Shown here: in pieces, positions 11,364 through 21,964 of the stretch | How the letters are laid out: every line of letters begins with the position of its first letter | Numbering within the stretch: position 1 is the first letter of the stretch | Source: Ferruginibacter sp. | GTDB lineage: Bacteria; Bacteroidota; Bacteroidia; Chitinophagales; Chitinophagaceae | Assembly (NCBI RefSeq): GCF_028288465.1 | Contig: NZ_JAQBNR010000021.1 | Coordinates: 1-64,000 of the forward strand | Length of the DNA: 64,000 bases | Reading direction: 5' to 3' | Program-made: the position numbers and the translations under genes | Notes under the pieces: generated by a model | Seen by the model: the letters and a program-made list of their open reading frames with translations, nothing else | What the model was told of the DNA's origin: nothing | Databases searched by the model: none

Positions 11364-12770
11364 ATGCAATCATCCGACCAGTTAAAGCGCTCGCTTGGAT
11401 TACCCTTTGTTATTGTACTGGTAGCGGGGAATATAATAGGTTCAGGTGTATATAAAAAAGTGGCTCCCATGGCAGCTGAATTACATTCACCGGGCTGGGT
11501 GCTTATTTGCTGGGTATTAGGTGGCATCATCAGTTTAATGGGTGCATTGAGCAATGCGGAAGTGGCAGGTTTACTGGCCGGCACCGGCGGCGAATATGTG
11601 TACTATAAAAAAATCTACAACAAGTTTTTCGCCTTCCTTTTTGGCTGGTCCTTGTTTACCATCATTCAAACAGCGGCTATCTCCTCGCTGGCTTATGTGT
11701 TCGCAGAATCATTAAACAGTATTATTGCGTTGCCGGATGTGTTGCCGCAATGGGCTAGTGTTAGTATTGGTGGCGTGTTTCATCCGTTTACCGATTTGAA
11801 TGTAAAGCTGACCGCCATTGTGCTGATTGTTTTATTAACCTGGATCAACAGCGCGGGTATTAAGGCCGGTGCCGGATTTAGCACAGCTTTAATTATCCTG
11901 ATACTGGCGGGTATACTCCTGATAATCGTCTTTGGGTTTGCCAGTCCGCACTCCAGCATCAGCAGTGTGTTTGATTTAAAAACGACCGATGGTTCTACGG
12001 TAACTTTCAGCGCCGTGTTTACGGCTATGCTGGCAGCATTCTGGGCATACCAGGGCTGGGCTTCCACGGGATTTGTAGGTGGCGAAATAAAAAATGTAAA
12101 CCGTAACCTGCCGCTCGGCATTGCCATTGGTGTTTTAATTGTGATTGTTATTTATCTGCTGGTAAACACAGCGTATCTATCCTTGCTTCCTGTTCAAAGC
12201 CTGGAGCAAATTCATGATGCAGGCAATAAAATTGCAGCCGTTGAAGCGGTACGTGTATTCGGTGGTAATACCGGGGTACTGCTGATTTCCCTGCTGATTT
12301 GTGTTACTACGCTGGGCTGTACTAATGCAACCATTTTGGTAAGTTGCCGCCCCTATTTTGCCATGGCCCGGGAAGGTGTATTTTTTAAATCGGTTGCCAA
12401 ACTGAACAAAGCACAGGTGCCCGGCAATTCTTTAATGTACCAATGTGTATGGGCCATCCTGTTGATTTTTTCCGGCACCTTTGACCAGCTGACAGATATG
12501 ATTATTTTTGCCGTTTTTATTTATTATGGCGCTACTACGCTCGGCGTTTTTATCTTAAGAAAAAAGATGCCAAACGCCCACCGTCCTTATAAAGTATGGG
12601 GCTACCCGGTTGTGCCGGGCATTGTTATATTGTTTTGCGCTGCCCTGTTTATCAATACCATTATTGCCCGCCCGAGAGAAGCCGTAATCGGGATGGTACT
12701 GATGTTAACTGGTGTTCCATTGTACTGGTGGTTTCAGCAAAAAAGAAAAGGTGAAGGTGAGATTGAATAA
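11364..12770 (+). CDS. APC family amino acid permease
   Basis: LGLPFVIVLVAGNIIGSGVYKKVAPMAAE, multi-TM; C-terminal HRPYKVWGYPVVP motif. Confidence 0.92.
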   Translation: MQSSDQLKRSLGLPFVIVLVAGNIIGSGVYKKVAPMAAELHSPGWVLICWVLGGIISLMGALSNAEVAGLLAGTGGEYVYYKKIYNKFFAFLFGWSLFTIIQTAAISSLAYVFAESLNSIIALPDVLPQWASVSIGGVFHPFTDLNVKLTAIVLIVLLTWINSAGIKAGAGFSTALIILILAGILLIIVFGFASPHSSISSVFDLKTTDGSTVTFSAVFTAMLAAFWAYQGWASTGFVGGEIKNVNRNLPLGIAIGVLIVIVIYLLVNTAYLSLLPVQSLEQIHDAGNKIAAVEAVRVFGGNTGVLLISLLICVTTLGCTNATILVSCRPYFAMAREGVFFKSVAKLNKAQVPGNSLMYQCVWAILLIFSGTFDQLTDMIIFAVFIYYGATTLGVFILRKKMPNAHRPYKVWGYPVVPGIVILFCAALFINTIIARPREAVIGMVLMLTGVPLYWWFQQKRKGEGEIE

Positions 12771-12812
12771 ACGAAACGTCACTTTTTTATGCTATAAAAA
12801 TATCTTACATGA

Positions 12813-14273
12813 TCAGTTACTCACTTTTACAACCCATACATAATCTGTAACGGACTTTAACGAAGCAGGTAAATTAATCTCCACTCCATTTTGTTGTTGC
12901 TTCCATGACAACCTGGATTTACTTCCCAGCAGTTGCAGCCTGGCTTTTTTAGAAAACTGAATTTTAGTAAGCAGCTGCTTTGTTTCCGGGAAATTAAAAA
13001 AGAAGATGTATTGCGTTGTGCCATCCTTGGATTGTGTATACCGGATAGATTCTCCTTCGCTAAAACTGGAAAAGATGCGGCTGCCATAAATGGCTTCCCC
13101 GTTTACCTTCATCCAGGCACCAATTTCTTTTAATCGCTGGTAGGCATTGGGATCTAATTCACCATCCGGACCGGGGCCGATATTCAATAAATAGTTGCCG
13201 CCCTTGCTTACAATATCTACGAGCTTTTCAATGATTTCATTGGCAGTTTTATAGGTGTCGTTGGGTACATAACTCCAGCTGTTGCCCATCGTCATGCAGG
13301 TTTCCCATGGATAAGGCAGGCCGTTTTCCGGTATGTGCTGTTCGGGTGTAAGATAGTTTTGTTGTTCGCCCGGTACGGCCCTGTCTACCACAATTAACTT
13401 TGGTTGTTTGGCCCTTGCCTCCTTTACCAGGCGTACCATATCAATATCCTGGCTCTGCGGATTGCGCGCCCACCTGGAGCCTTCAGATGTATCAGAGAGG
13501 TAGCGTTTAATTTCTTCATCTGATGTTTTTCTCACCTGCCCGCCATCCAGCCAAAGAATATCCACCTTACCATAATCACTCATCAGTTCATTGATTTGGT
13601 TGTGCGTAAAGTCAGTAAACTTTTTCCATTGTTCAGGATATTTTTTGACTGAATAATTCGGGTTACGATCCGCTGCCGGAAATTTTTTCCACCAGTAAAA
13701 GTCGCTGTGCCAGTCAGGCTTGGAGAAATAGGCGCCGATCCAGAAATGCTCTTTCCTGAAAGCCGAAAATATTTCTTTGGTAACATTGCTCCTCGGGTTG
13801 GCAGCAAACGGTGTTTTAGGATCGGTGATTTTATAATCGGTGTACTTCGTATCAAACATCGAAAAACCATCATGGTGTTTGGTGGTGAATACCATGTATT
13901 TCATACCGGCATCTTTGGCAGCAGCAGCCCATTTTTCGGGGTTAAATTTTATCGGATTAAAAGTAGTTTGCAAATTTTCATATGCCTTAACATAGTCGTT
14001 GTAATTGTCCGCTATGCCCGGTTTTCTGCCACCCGTTGCCCAGCTTAAATCTTCCGGGCAAATGCTCCAGCTTTCCACCACACCCCACTGACTGTAAGGC
14101 CCCCAATGCATCAACAGTCCAAACTTTAAATCTTTCCATTCTTCCAGGCGGTGCTGTATAGCCGTATCCGTATCGGGATAATATTCCTGGTGCTGAGCCT
14201 GCGCACATTGAATACCGATTATGCTTGCTGCTAAAATAAAAACGACTAAAAATAGCTGGCGGGTGAGTTTCAT
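12813..14273 (-). CDS. Alpha-L-fucosidase (GH29)
   Basis: WKDLKFGLLMHWGPYSQWGVVESW, AKDAGMKYMVFTTKHHDGFSMFDTKYTDY, VDILWLDGGQVR; signal peptide. Confidence 0.93.
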   Translation of the reverse strand: MKLTRQLFLVVFILAASIIGIQCAQAQHQEYYPDTDTAIQHRLEEWKDLKFGLLMHWGPYSQWGVVESWSICPEDLSWATGGRKPGIADNYNDYVKAYENLQTTFNPIKFNPEKWAAAAKDAGMKYMVFTTKHHDGFSMFDTKYTDYKITDPKTPFAANPRSNVTKEIFSAFRKEHFWIGAYFSKPDWHSDFYWWKKFPAADRNPNYSVKKYPEQWKKFTDFTHNQINELMSDYGKVDILWLDGGQVRKTSDEEIKRYLSDTSEGSRWARNPQSQDIDMVRLVKEARAKQPKLIVVDRAVPGEQQNYLTPEQHIPENGLPYPWETCMTMGNSWSYVPNDTYKTANEIIEKLVDIVSKGGNYLLNIGPGPDGELDPNAYQRLKEIGAWMKVNGEAIYGSRIFSSFSEGESIRYTQSKDGTTQYIFFFNFPETKQLLTKIQFSKKARLQLLGSKSRLSWKQQQNGVEINLPASLKSVTDYVWVVKVSN

Positions 14274-14395
14274 AAAATAAATGAAATAGATAATGATTGA
14301 TTGAAATTGCCTGCTGTAAATGTATTGATAATTTGAATTGCCGGGCCCGCAATCATGAGCAAGCTAAATTTGCGCTGCAATAAATTGGACAGAAT

Positions 14396-14539
14396 TTATT
14401 TAACCTTCTTAAGTTCTTTTTTAACGCCCCACGCAAAATGCCAGGCATGCAAAATGCTTCCATCGTTCTTCGTTTCAAATTCTATTTGTTGGTCGGTGCC
14501 ATTGGCAAAAAAGAACCTTTTATCTAACTCCGGGTCAGA
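14396..14539 (-). pseudogene. C-terminal gene remnant
   Basis: Minus strand reads SDPELDKRFFFANGTDQQIEFETKNDGSILHAWHFAWGVKKELKKVK*, protein-like but with an in-frame stop immediately upstream and no start. Confidence 0.5.
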
Positions 14540-14666
14540 TTAAACTATTACTGTGACATCATCGTCTGTATAACGTACATGCATGCTGACAAGCCTGGGA
14601 AATAACCTATCACAGCCCGACTGAATGAATATTTTTAACCGAGAATTTTTATTGGTGCAAGGCTGA

Positions 14667-16862
14667 TTAGTTTTTACTCCCCAGCAATTGCTCTTTGGCA
14701 ATGTGATGATGGATGCCCTCAAGCACGCCGGTGCCCATTGGGTTTTTTGTAAAATAAATGGAATGGTATTTTTTAAGGTCTTCCATCTCTGCACTGTAAT
14801 TAGAGACCACTATGCCTTTGGCTTTTCCCTTCAGCATGTCTTTATCGTTGCCGCTGTTACCGGCGGTTATAAAATGTTCCAGCGGCATTTTCCATTTGTA
14901 ACTAAGATAGCGTACGGCGCTGCCTTTACTGGCACGAAATGGCAGCAGGTCGAGGTATTTATTATCGGTGAGCAACACCCTGGCACGCAGCTTATGATCA
15001 TCTAAAAATTTATACAGGTCGGCCATCGCATCTTCGTCAAAATGAGCGTCTACATAATAGCTTAATTTAAACCGCCATTGCGCCGCTTCTTCCTGCAAAT
15101 AAATACCGGGGAATTTTTCCAGCGCCGCTTGCAGTTCTTTTCTTTTCCACTGGTAATTGATATGGCTTTCCCAACCCTTGTCGGGAATAAATTTATCGGT
15201 ATAAAAAATTTCAGAGCCGGCTGAGCAGATCAAGATATCGGGTTTTGGCAAGTCGTATTGCGCAAAGGCCTGTTCCGTGATATACCTGTTTCTTCCGCTG
15301 GCGATGCCGAATACTACCTTTCCTTTATTGTCGGCAATCCATTGTGTAAATTCTTTCAGCCCTTTGGAATCGTCCCCTTCTACCAATGTTCCGTCCAGGT
15401 CAGAAATGATGAACAGTTCTGCATTGGCCAACTTTTTTCCATAGGCCGTTTTGTGGGACAGGCTGCCTTCTTCTGTATTTTTTTTCTGAAAGAGTTCGTT
15501 GAGCAGTTCGATGTATTTATTGGCATAGGACGTCCATGAATACAACTGGTTGGCACCAACAATTCCGTTTGTAGAATACTTTTCCCATACCTGGCTGTCC
15601 GAAATAATTTTTTTGAGCGCCTCTGCAATCGCCTTTGGGTCTTCAACATCTACCAGCAATCCATTATCACATTGTTCAAGTATTTCTTTCGGGCCGCCGG
15701 TGGGCGAAGCGATAATGGGCAAACCGCAAGCGGCGGCTTCCACGATGGTAAGTCCGAAATTTTCGCCAGGTGTTGCGTTCACAAATACGCCCTTTTTGCG
15801 GGCAGCCACCCGGTATATTTCGGGTACTTCCAGCTTGGGATCGTTCTTTTTTGGAATGGCCATTTTGCCGTACAGGTCGTACTTATCCAGCAGCAATAAA
15901 AGGTTGGTAAGAATATCTTTTTCATCATCCGGCATCTGTGAAATGTCTTTTCGTACACCCGCAAAAATAGCGAGGTTCGCCATTGCCTGCAACTCCTTAT
16001 CCTGGCCATAGGATTGTATAATGGCTTCGAAATTTTTACGCTTGTCTGCACGGCCGATAGACAATATCAAGGGCTTGGCGGGATTAAATAAAAACCGTTC
16101 AATATCAGAATTGATGCGGTACAAAGCCTGCTCCTGCTCCATCGACATTTTAAATGAAGGCATATCCAGCCGGTAAAATGGATAGAACAATTCATCATTC
16201 ACTCCCGGGGCAATTACCTTAAATTCAGCGGTATTCACATTATCGTATAAAGCATACTGCGTATCGATGATATGCTGTGTACTTACTACCATAACATCCG
16301 CTGCTTTAAGCAGGTTTTCCTCCACAGCAATGCGCCTCGCCATGTTAAACTTTTCCTCAATTTTTTCTTCCGTCATACCTTCCTGCAACAGGATATTTTT
16401 TTTGTTGCGCCCCAGTGAATGACCGGTTGCCAAAAAGGGGATACCGAATATTTCGCTTATTTGCCCGGCGAGGTAATTACCATCCGCATAGTGCCCATGT
16501 ACGATATCAGGAAAGTCTGCTTCTTCATCAATAAAGCGGATTGTTTTATCAATAAATTCATCCAGGTAATCCCACAGCGTTTCCTTTGGCCTGTACATGT
16601 TGCCACCACAGGCCATTCTGATGATACGGGCTTTTTCATTCACCACCTCCACCTCTTTTTCATAGGAGGAAGACACCCGCTTATCAATGATTTTGCGGGT
16701 GAATAAATCTACCTTTCGTACCTGCGGATGAAGCGAAAGATGCTCAAGCATTTCGAGCACATATTTCACCTGGCCACCTGTATCTTTATCTCTACCGATC
16801 TCCGGGTCGTTGAAACGGATGAGCCCATGAGGGCTGTATAACTGTATATAATATTCTTTCAT
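14667..16862 (-). CDS. Sucrose-phosphate synthase-like glycosyltransferase fused to HAD sucrose-phosphatase-like domain
   Basis: N-terminal QLYSPHGLIRFNDPEIGRDKDTGGQVKYVLEML and GHYADGNYLAGQIS..TGHSLGRNK (SPS); C-terminal SDLDGTLVEGDDSKGL...FITAGNSGNDKDML (HAD/SPP). Confidence 0.85.
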   Translation of the reverse strand: MKEYYIQLYSPHGLIRFNDPEIGRDKDTGGQVKYVLEMLEHLSLHPQVRKVDLFTRKIIDKRVSSSYEKEVEVVNEKARIIRMACGGNMYRPKETLWDYLDEFIDKTIRFIDEEADFPDIVHGHYADGNYLAGQISEIFGIPFLATGHSLGRNKKNILLQEGMTEEKIEEKFNMARRIAVEENLLKAADVMVVSTQHIIDTQYALYDNVNTAEFKVIAPGVNDELFYPFYRLDMPSFKMSMEQEQALYRINSDIERFLFNPAKPLILSIGRADKRKNFEAIIQSYGQDKELQAMANLAIFAGVRKDISQMPDDEKDILTNLLLLLDKYDLYGKMAIPKKNDPKLEVPEIYRVAARKKGVFVNATPGENFGLTIVEAAACGLPIIASPTGGPKEILEQCDNGLLVDVEDPKAIAEALKKIISDSQVWEKYSTNGIVGANQLYSWTSYANKYIELLNELFQKKNTEEGSLSHKTAYGKKLANAELFIISDLDGTLVEGDDSKGLKEFTQWIADNKGKVVFGIASGRNRYITEQAFAQYDLPKPDILICSAGSEIFYTDKFIPDKGWESHINYQWKRKELQAALEKFPGIYLQEEAAQWRFKLSYYVDAHFDEDAMADLYKFLDDHKLRARVLLTDNKYLDLLPFRASKGSAVRYLSYKWKMPLEHFITAGNSGNDKDMLKGKAKGIVVSNYSAEMEDLKKYHSIYFTKNPMGTGVLEGIHHHIAKEQLLGSKN

Positions 16863-16960
16863 AATTATAGGCGGTTAACATTGGCTTAACAATTGTTTCT
16901 ACTCACCAAAATCAGTCCAAAGGAGGATTTTTACATTTTTTTTAAACGTAAAAAAGGGTT

Positions 16961-18439
16961 ATGTATTCAGGCTCAGGTTTTAGTGATTGGGAAATTGGGG
17001 ATATCACAGTGATACTTAATAAAGGGATATATCATTTATTTCACCTCATTATCCCCAATCACGATTATATTGCCCATGCGGTATCAACAGATGGTATATC
17101 CTGGAGAAGGGTAAACAACGCCTTGTTTGTGGGACATCCCGGTGAATGGGATGACGATATGTTGTGGACCATGCACGTAGTGGAAGTGAATGATACATTT
17201 GAGATGTATTATACAGGCCTGCAACGAAAAGACCGTGGGGTAGTTTCAAGAATTGGCTTTGCAGAATCCAATGACCTTATCAACTGGACAAAGAATCGTA
17301 AAAGCATTTTCCCCATAGAACCCAAAGGTATTTTTTATGAAACCAGTAAGACCAATCCCCGCACATGGCTAAGTTTCCGTGATCCTTTCCGGTTTGAATA
17401 TAAGGGAGAAGTTTACCTGCTGGTTGCAACGCGGACCATTGCCGGGCCTGTGTCAAGAAGAGGTTGTGTAGGGATGGTAAAAATTACGAACGATGTTTTT
17501 GAACTGATGCCGCCATTGTTATACCCCATGATGTATGATGATATTGAATGCCCCTGTGTTTTTGAATTGAACGGACGATTTTATTTACTGGGATCTATCC
17601 GCGAAGATATAAAAGTGCGCTATTGGTTTGCCCCGGATTTTTTTGGAGAGTACCATTCTTTTAACGCCGATGTAATACTGCCGCAGGGAAACTATGCTGC
17701 CCGTACGGTGCAGGATGGAACGCATTTACTGGTATTCAATTTCTTTTATGCCTATGGCAAGATCAATGCATTGCGGGTGTTGCCCCCACCCAAGGAATTA
17801 GGCACGGATGCAGAGGGACGGCTGCTGTTAAAAAGTTATTACCGCTGGCAAGAAATGGTACAACAAACAATTGCTCAGCCCTACTTTACAACGGTTAAAA
17901 AAATACTGGGCAACCCCACCGCCTCCTGCATTATTGAAGCGGACAAATGGCTTTGTGGTGCCCGCAGCGGGTATGAAATCTTCTGCTTTGAAAAGCCGGT
18001 TGAAAATTTTATCTGGGAAGGGATATTGACTGTGGAAGGGATGGGTAAGTTTGGACTGGTAAGTGACATTGATGCCGATGGCAACGGTTATTTTATTTCG
18101 TTTGATATGATGAACGGCCTGGTTAAAATACGTACGTGGGGATTCAATCCGCTGAATACAAGAGAAAATTTTATTTTTCACGATATACAGTCGGGCGTTT
18201 TTAAAACCAATGAAAAAAAGTCCTTCCATTTCGTCCTCATCCGCTATGGCAATTATATCGAATTGTCGATAGATGGTGTCGTAAAACTTACGTTAATGGA
18301 CTATACATTCTCTGGTAATCTGATCGGCTTGTACTCGGCTTCGTCCTTTATTTGTCTGCAGGGGTCAACAGTAAAGACATTGCCCAAAACCGAAGGTGAA
18401 TACGCCAGCCAGGAAGAAACACAAAAGCTTACAGACTGA
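16961..18439 (+). CDS. GH32/GH43-type five-bladed beta-propeller glycosidase (beta-fructosidase-like)
   Basis: IYHLFHLIIPNHDYIAHAVSTDGISW, SFRDPFRFEYKGEVYLLVATR, DIECPCVFELNGRFYLLGS; C-terminal lectin-like sandwich. Confidence 0.75.
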   Translation: MYSGSGFSDWEIGDITVILNKGIYHLFHLIIPNHDYIAHAVSTDGISWRRVNNALFVGHPGEWDDDMLWTMHVVEVNDTFEMYYTGLQRKDRGVVSRIGFAESNDLINWTKNRKSIFPIEPKGIFYETSKTNPRTWLSFRDPFRFEYKGEVYLLVATRTIAGPVSRRGCVGMVKITNDVFELMPPLLYPMMYDDIECPCVFELNGRFYLLGSIREDIKVRYWFAPDFFGEYHSFNADVILPQGNYAARTVQDGTHLLVFNFFYAYGKINALRVLPPPKELGTDAEGRLLLKSYYRWQEMVQQTIAQPYFTTVKKILGNPTASCIIEADKWLCGARSGYEIFCFEKPVENFIWEGILTVEGMGKFGLVSDIDADGNGYFISFDMMNGLVKIRTWGFNPLNTRENFIFHDIQSGVFKTNEKKSFHFVLIRYGNYIELSIDGVVKLTLMDYTFSGNLIGLYSASSFICLQGSTVKTLPKTEGEYASQEETQKLTD

Positions 18440-18442
18440 AAC

Positions 18443-18515
18443 TGGTGAGTGGTCAGTGGTGAATGGTGAATAGTCAATGGTGAATTGTTAATGGTGAATT
18501 GTCAATGGTTCACTA
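18443..18515. repeat. Intergenic degenerate tandem repeat (GGTGAAT-NGT-NAAT units)
   Basis: ggtgagtggtcagtggtgaatggtgaatagtcaatggtgaattgttaatggtgaattgtcaatgg. Confidence 0.8.
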
Positions 18516-18667
18516 TCCAGGAATCAATCTTCACCGTACGGTTAACATAACTTAGGTTGTTCCACTGGGTAATAATAACAAATAGTGCAGGCATGCTAAA
18601 CGATGCAGAGGCAAAGAACTATCGGAACAGGATTGCCGGATTTATTTTTAACATAGTATCGGATACT

Positions 18668-19057
18668 TCAAACGACGGGCTTTTTTACAAACATGGGTTT
18701 ATAATATTTCCAGTAGGCAAATCCCAAAAACACGTTGGGCACTATCAGAAAAACACCCATCAGCCATCCGGATGGCACGAGAATGGTATGAAACAACAAT
18801 ACATTTAAACTGATTGGAAACAATGCTACCGCAGAAAAAGCGGCATAGCGGTTAATGAGCAACGAAATGCCTCCCGCTATCTGTATTGATTTAATCATCG
18901 GGTAAAAATAACCTACACCTTTTAGCCCTTCTTTAAAAGCCTCTACCCTGCCCGTATGCATGGGCTGATAAGGAATAAAGTGCAGGAAATAATCCAGTCC
19001 GAAAACCAGGTAAATAAATCCCAGCAGGATGCGTAAAATCATTGTCGCATTTTTCAT
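18668..19057 (-). CDS. DoxX-like membrane protein
   Basis: LRILLGFIYLVFGLDYFLHFIP, four-TM pattern. Confidence 0.75.
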   Translation of the reverse strand: MKNATMILRILLGFIYLVFGLDYFLHFIPYQPMHTGRVEAFKEGLKGVGYFYPMIKSIQIAGGISLLINRYAAFSAVALFPISLNVLLFHTILVPSGWLMGVFLIVPNVFLGFAYWKYYKPMFVKKPVV

Positions 19058-19355
19058 AACAGTATATTATTGATGTCTATTTTATTTGGCGTACATCAGT
19101 AAGCAATATAATTCTTGCAGGCGGCCTGAAAAATATTTTTTTTAAGATTCAGTTCTCTAATTAAAACGATCAGTGTTGATTGAAGTAGTAAAACGAGTTA
19201 AAACAACTGCAGGTGCAGCATGCACTTTGGGTGCGTTCAGTCCAGCCTGCAAATCGATCACAAGCACATTTTGCGGTATACCATGCAAATCAAGACACTT
19301 AAATTATCTTGCACCTTTATTTGCATTTTCAAGAGCGTTCATTTGAACAGTATGT

Positions 19356-20330
19356 ATGAAGGGTAAACTGGTTGACAATTTTATAATAGCATTATTTACG
19401 GTTGTATTGATGGCTTATGTTTTGCCTTACCCCGGTACCAAAGAAAGTCATTTGCACCTGGATACGATTGCCGATATCGGGGTATCCGTGATCTTTTTAT
19501 TTTACGGCCTTCAATTGGGGCCTGAAAAGTTAAGAGCGGGCCTGGTGAATACCCGCCTGCACCTGGTGATTCATATTGCTACGTTTATACTTTTCCCCTT
19601 AATCATTCTTCTTTGCAAGCCGTTATTTGCTACGGCATTTTTAGCACAGGTATGGTTGCCATTTTTCTTTCTGGCTGCATTACCTTCCACGGTTTCCTCT
19701 TCGGTGGTGATGGTATCAATTGCAGGCGGCAATATTCCCGCAGCTATTTTCAATGCCAGTATTTCAAGTTTACTGGGCATATTTGTTACACCCATCTGGA
19801 TGAGCTTTTTTATCAATCATCAAACAGGTGATGTGGGGCTTGGCCATGTGATTGGAAAATTATTGCTACAGGTATTGCTGCCTGTTGTGGCAGGTTTACT
19901 GCTGCATAAAAGATTGGGCACATGGGCCGCACAGCACAAAAAACGATTGAAGTTATTTGACCAGTCGGTGATATTGCTGATTGTATATTGTTCGTTCAGT
20001 GAATCGTTTTATACAGGCGCCTTTAAAAATTTTTCCATGTACGCTTTGGCATTGCTGTTGCTGATGGTGACTGTTTTATTTTTTCTTGTGTATGGCATTA
20101 TAACGATCGTTTCAAACGGTCTGCATTTTAGCCGGCAGGATCGTATCACAGCTACTTTTTGTGGTTCTAAAAAATCACTTGTGCATGGTTCTGTTATGGC
20201 TAAAGTATTGTTTGCCAGTTCAGCCAATCTAGGGTTGATATTGCTTCCTCTGATGTTGTTTCATGCGGTGCAGTTGTTTATTGTAAGTATAATAGCAGGA
20301 AGGATGAGCAGGACGGGCAGCAATATTTAA
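19356..20330 (+). CDS. Bile acid:sodium symporter family protein (SBF-like)
   Basis: IADIGVSVIFLFYGLQLGPEKLRAGL; LPSTVSSSVVMVSIAGGNIPAAIFNASISSLLGIFVTP. Confidence 0.85.
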   Translation: MKGKLVDNFIIALFTVVLMAYVLPYPGTKESHLHLDTIADIGVSVIFLFYGLQLGPEKLRAGLVNTRLHLVIHIATFILFPLIILLCKPLFATAFLAQVWLPFFFLAALPSTVSSSVVMVSIAGGNIPAAIFNASISSLLGIFVTPIWMSFFINHQTGDVGLGHVIGKLLLQVLLPVVAGLLLHKRLGTWAAQHKKRLKLFDQSVILLIVYCSFSESFYTGAFKNFSMYALALLLLMVTVLFFLVYGIITIVSNGLHFSRQDRITATFCGSKKSLVHGSVMAKVLFASSANLGLILLPLMLFHAVQLFIVSIIAGRMSRTGSNI

Positions 20331-20394
20331 TACGTTTTTCTTTTCGCGGTTATTGAGCTTTATTAACAGTTATATTGCAGAGCCAGCTTTGTGA

Positions 20395-21396
20395 TTAAGG
20401 AATGAAAGGCTTGCCTACAATTAATTTATCACCTGATAAATCCACTTCAAATAAATGCGGTACCCGTACAGTACGATCACCGATTTTTTTATGGCTGTGT
20501 AAAGACATTAACAACTTGCCATCCAGTGAACGGAACAACATACCGTGACCATAATTGGGTGGCGTAACCGGATCTTTTTCCTGCGCCCAGGGACCATCCA
20601 ATGTGCCGCTTGCTGAATAAGCAACACCCTGTGCATATACATCATAAATCCAGCTGGTCCATATCATTCCCAGCCGGCCGGTTGCCGTTCGAAACAGATA
20701 CGGACCATCGGTTACCTTATTGGGACGATCATTACCCTGCTCATCTTTTTCCCGGCTCCAGGGCGCATCACTTGCACGGAATAGAACTTTTCCTTCACCA
20801 ATGCTTCCACTTAAATCTGGCTTCAGTTCTATTTTTTCAATTGTACCGTTCAGGTTCTGCAGCCATTCGTAACAATACACCATATAAGGTTTTCCATCGG
20901 TGTCAATCCAAAAAGTTCCATCCAGTGTTGGTTTATTGGCCGGCAAATAAATGGAGTCTTTCATAGGCACATAGGGCCCGTCCGGCTGATCGCTTACCAG
21001 TAAATGGGAAGCACGGCGTTCTATTATATTTCCTTTTACCGTATCTATTTTTACTGCCCTGTTTGTAAAAGTAGCAAAATAATAATACTTGTTTTTATAA
21101 GGATGAAGTTCGGCAGCCCATATCATCGGATGAGGTCCCATCCAGGAAGTGGAATCTGTTTTTACTACCGTGTAAGGACCGTCCCAGAAATGCAGGTTCT
21201 TACTTTTCCATAACATGCCACCTGTTCCTGTCATGTAGTACAACTTCGCTTTGGCATCTGCCAGTATAAAGGGATCGCTTAACAAAATTGAATCCATTGG
21301 TACGTTTTTTCTGATTGCAGGCGCCGGCCTGTTTTGCGCCATGAGCCCGGATGAAATGAACAGGCAACAAACTATAAACAATGAGTATTTTTTCAT
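20395..21396 (-). CDS. Family 43-type glycoside hydrolase, secreted
   Basis: LSDPFILADAKAKLYYMTGTGG, WAAELHPYKNKYYYFATF, LDGTFWIDTDGKPYMVYCYEW; signal peptide. Confidence 0.85.
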   Translation of the reverse strand: MKKYSLFIVCCLFISSGLMAQNRPAPAIRKNVPMDSILLSDPFILADAKAKLYYMTGTGGMLWKSKNLHFWDGPYTVVKTDSTSWMGPHPMIWAAELHPYKNKYYYFATFTNRAVKIDTVKGNIIERRASHLLVSDQPDGPYVPMKDSIYLPANKPTLDGTFWIDTDGKPYMVYCYEWLQNLNGTIEKIELKPDLSGSIGEGKVLFRASDAPWSREKDEQGNDRPNKVTDGPYLFRTATGRLGMIWTSWIYDVYAQGVAYSASGTLDGPWAQEKDPVTPPNYGHGMLFRSLDGKLLMSLHSHKKIGDRTVRVPHLFEVDLSGDKLIVGKPFIP

Positions 21397-21587
21397 ACAA
21401 TTAATTTAAGCGCACAGCAATAATTTACAGGCCGTTAAAAATAGGGAAATTAACGGCAACATATTTCCATAAAAACGGTCTTCTCTTTAACCATATTTGT
21501 GACACAGCAATTTATTTTACTTAAAGCCAAGAGGCATGCTTCCACTTATATAACATATAACAATAAGAAGTAAACAGGTATGTAACC

Positions 21588-21625
21588 AAAATAAAAAGAG
21601 AGCATTGCTGCTCTCTTTTTATTTT
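21588..21625 (-). terminator. Perfect 17-bp stem bidirectional terminator
   Basis: AAAATAAAAAGAGAGCA-TTGC-TGCTCTCTTTTTATTTT. Confidence 0.9.
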
Positions 21626-21654
21626 AGTGTTTGTTTGGGGAACTTTCAATTGTA

Positions 21655-21843
21655 TTATCCAAGGTCTCTCAACCATTTAATAAGGTCATCTTTCGCCTTA
21701 CCTGTTTTCTGTTGAACCCTTCCCCAAAATTCGTCATCCTTTCCTTCTTCGTACTGCAAATCATCGTCTGATAATTCGGCGTACTGTTGTTTGAGTTTAC
21801 CTTTCCACTCATTCCATTTACCTTTTAATTCCATCTTATCCAT
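21655..21843 (-). CDS. CsbD family stress-response protein
   Basis: [58 protein letters not shown]. Confidence 0.92.
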   Translation of the reverse strand: MDKMELKGKWNEWKGKLKQQYAELSDDDLQYEEGKDDEFWGRVQQKTGKAKDDLIKWLRDLG

Positions 21844-21964
21844 ACCTTAAAATTTAGATTGTTATTTAAAGAGATTTACTAAAAAAATTCAGGTAACTTT
21901 TATTTTCGGACCAGGCAATAACACTGGATGGGGATTTTTTTTCGCAGTATCGAAAATTACGGTA

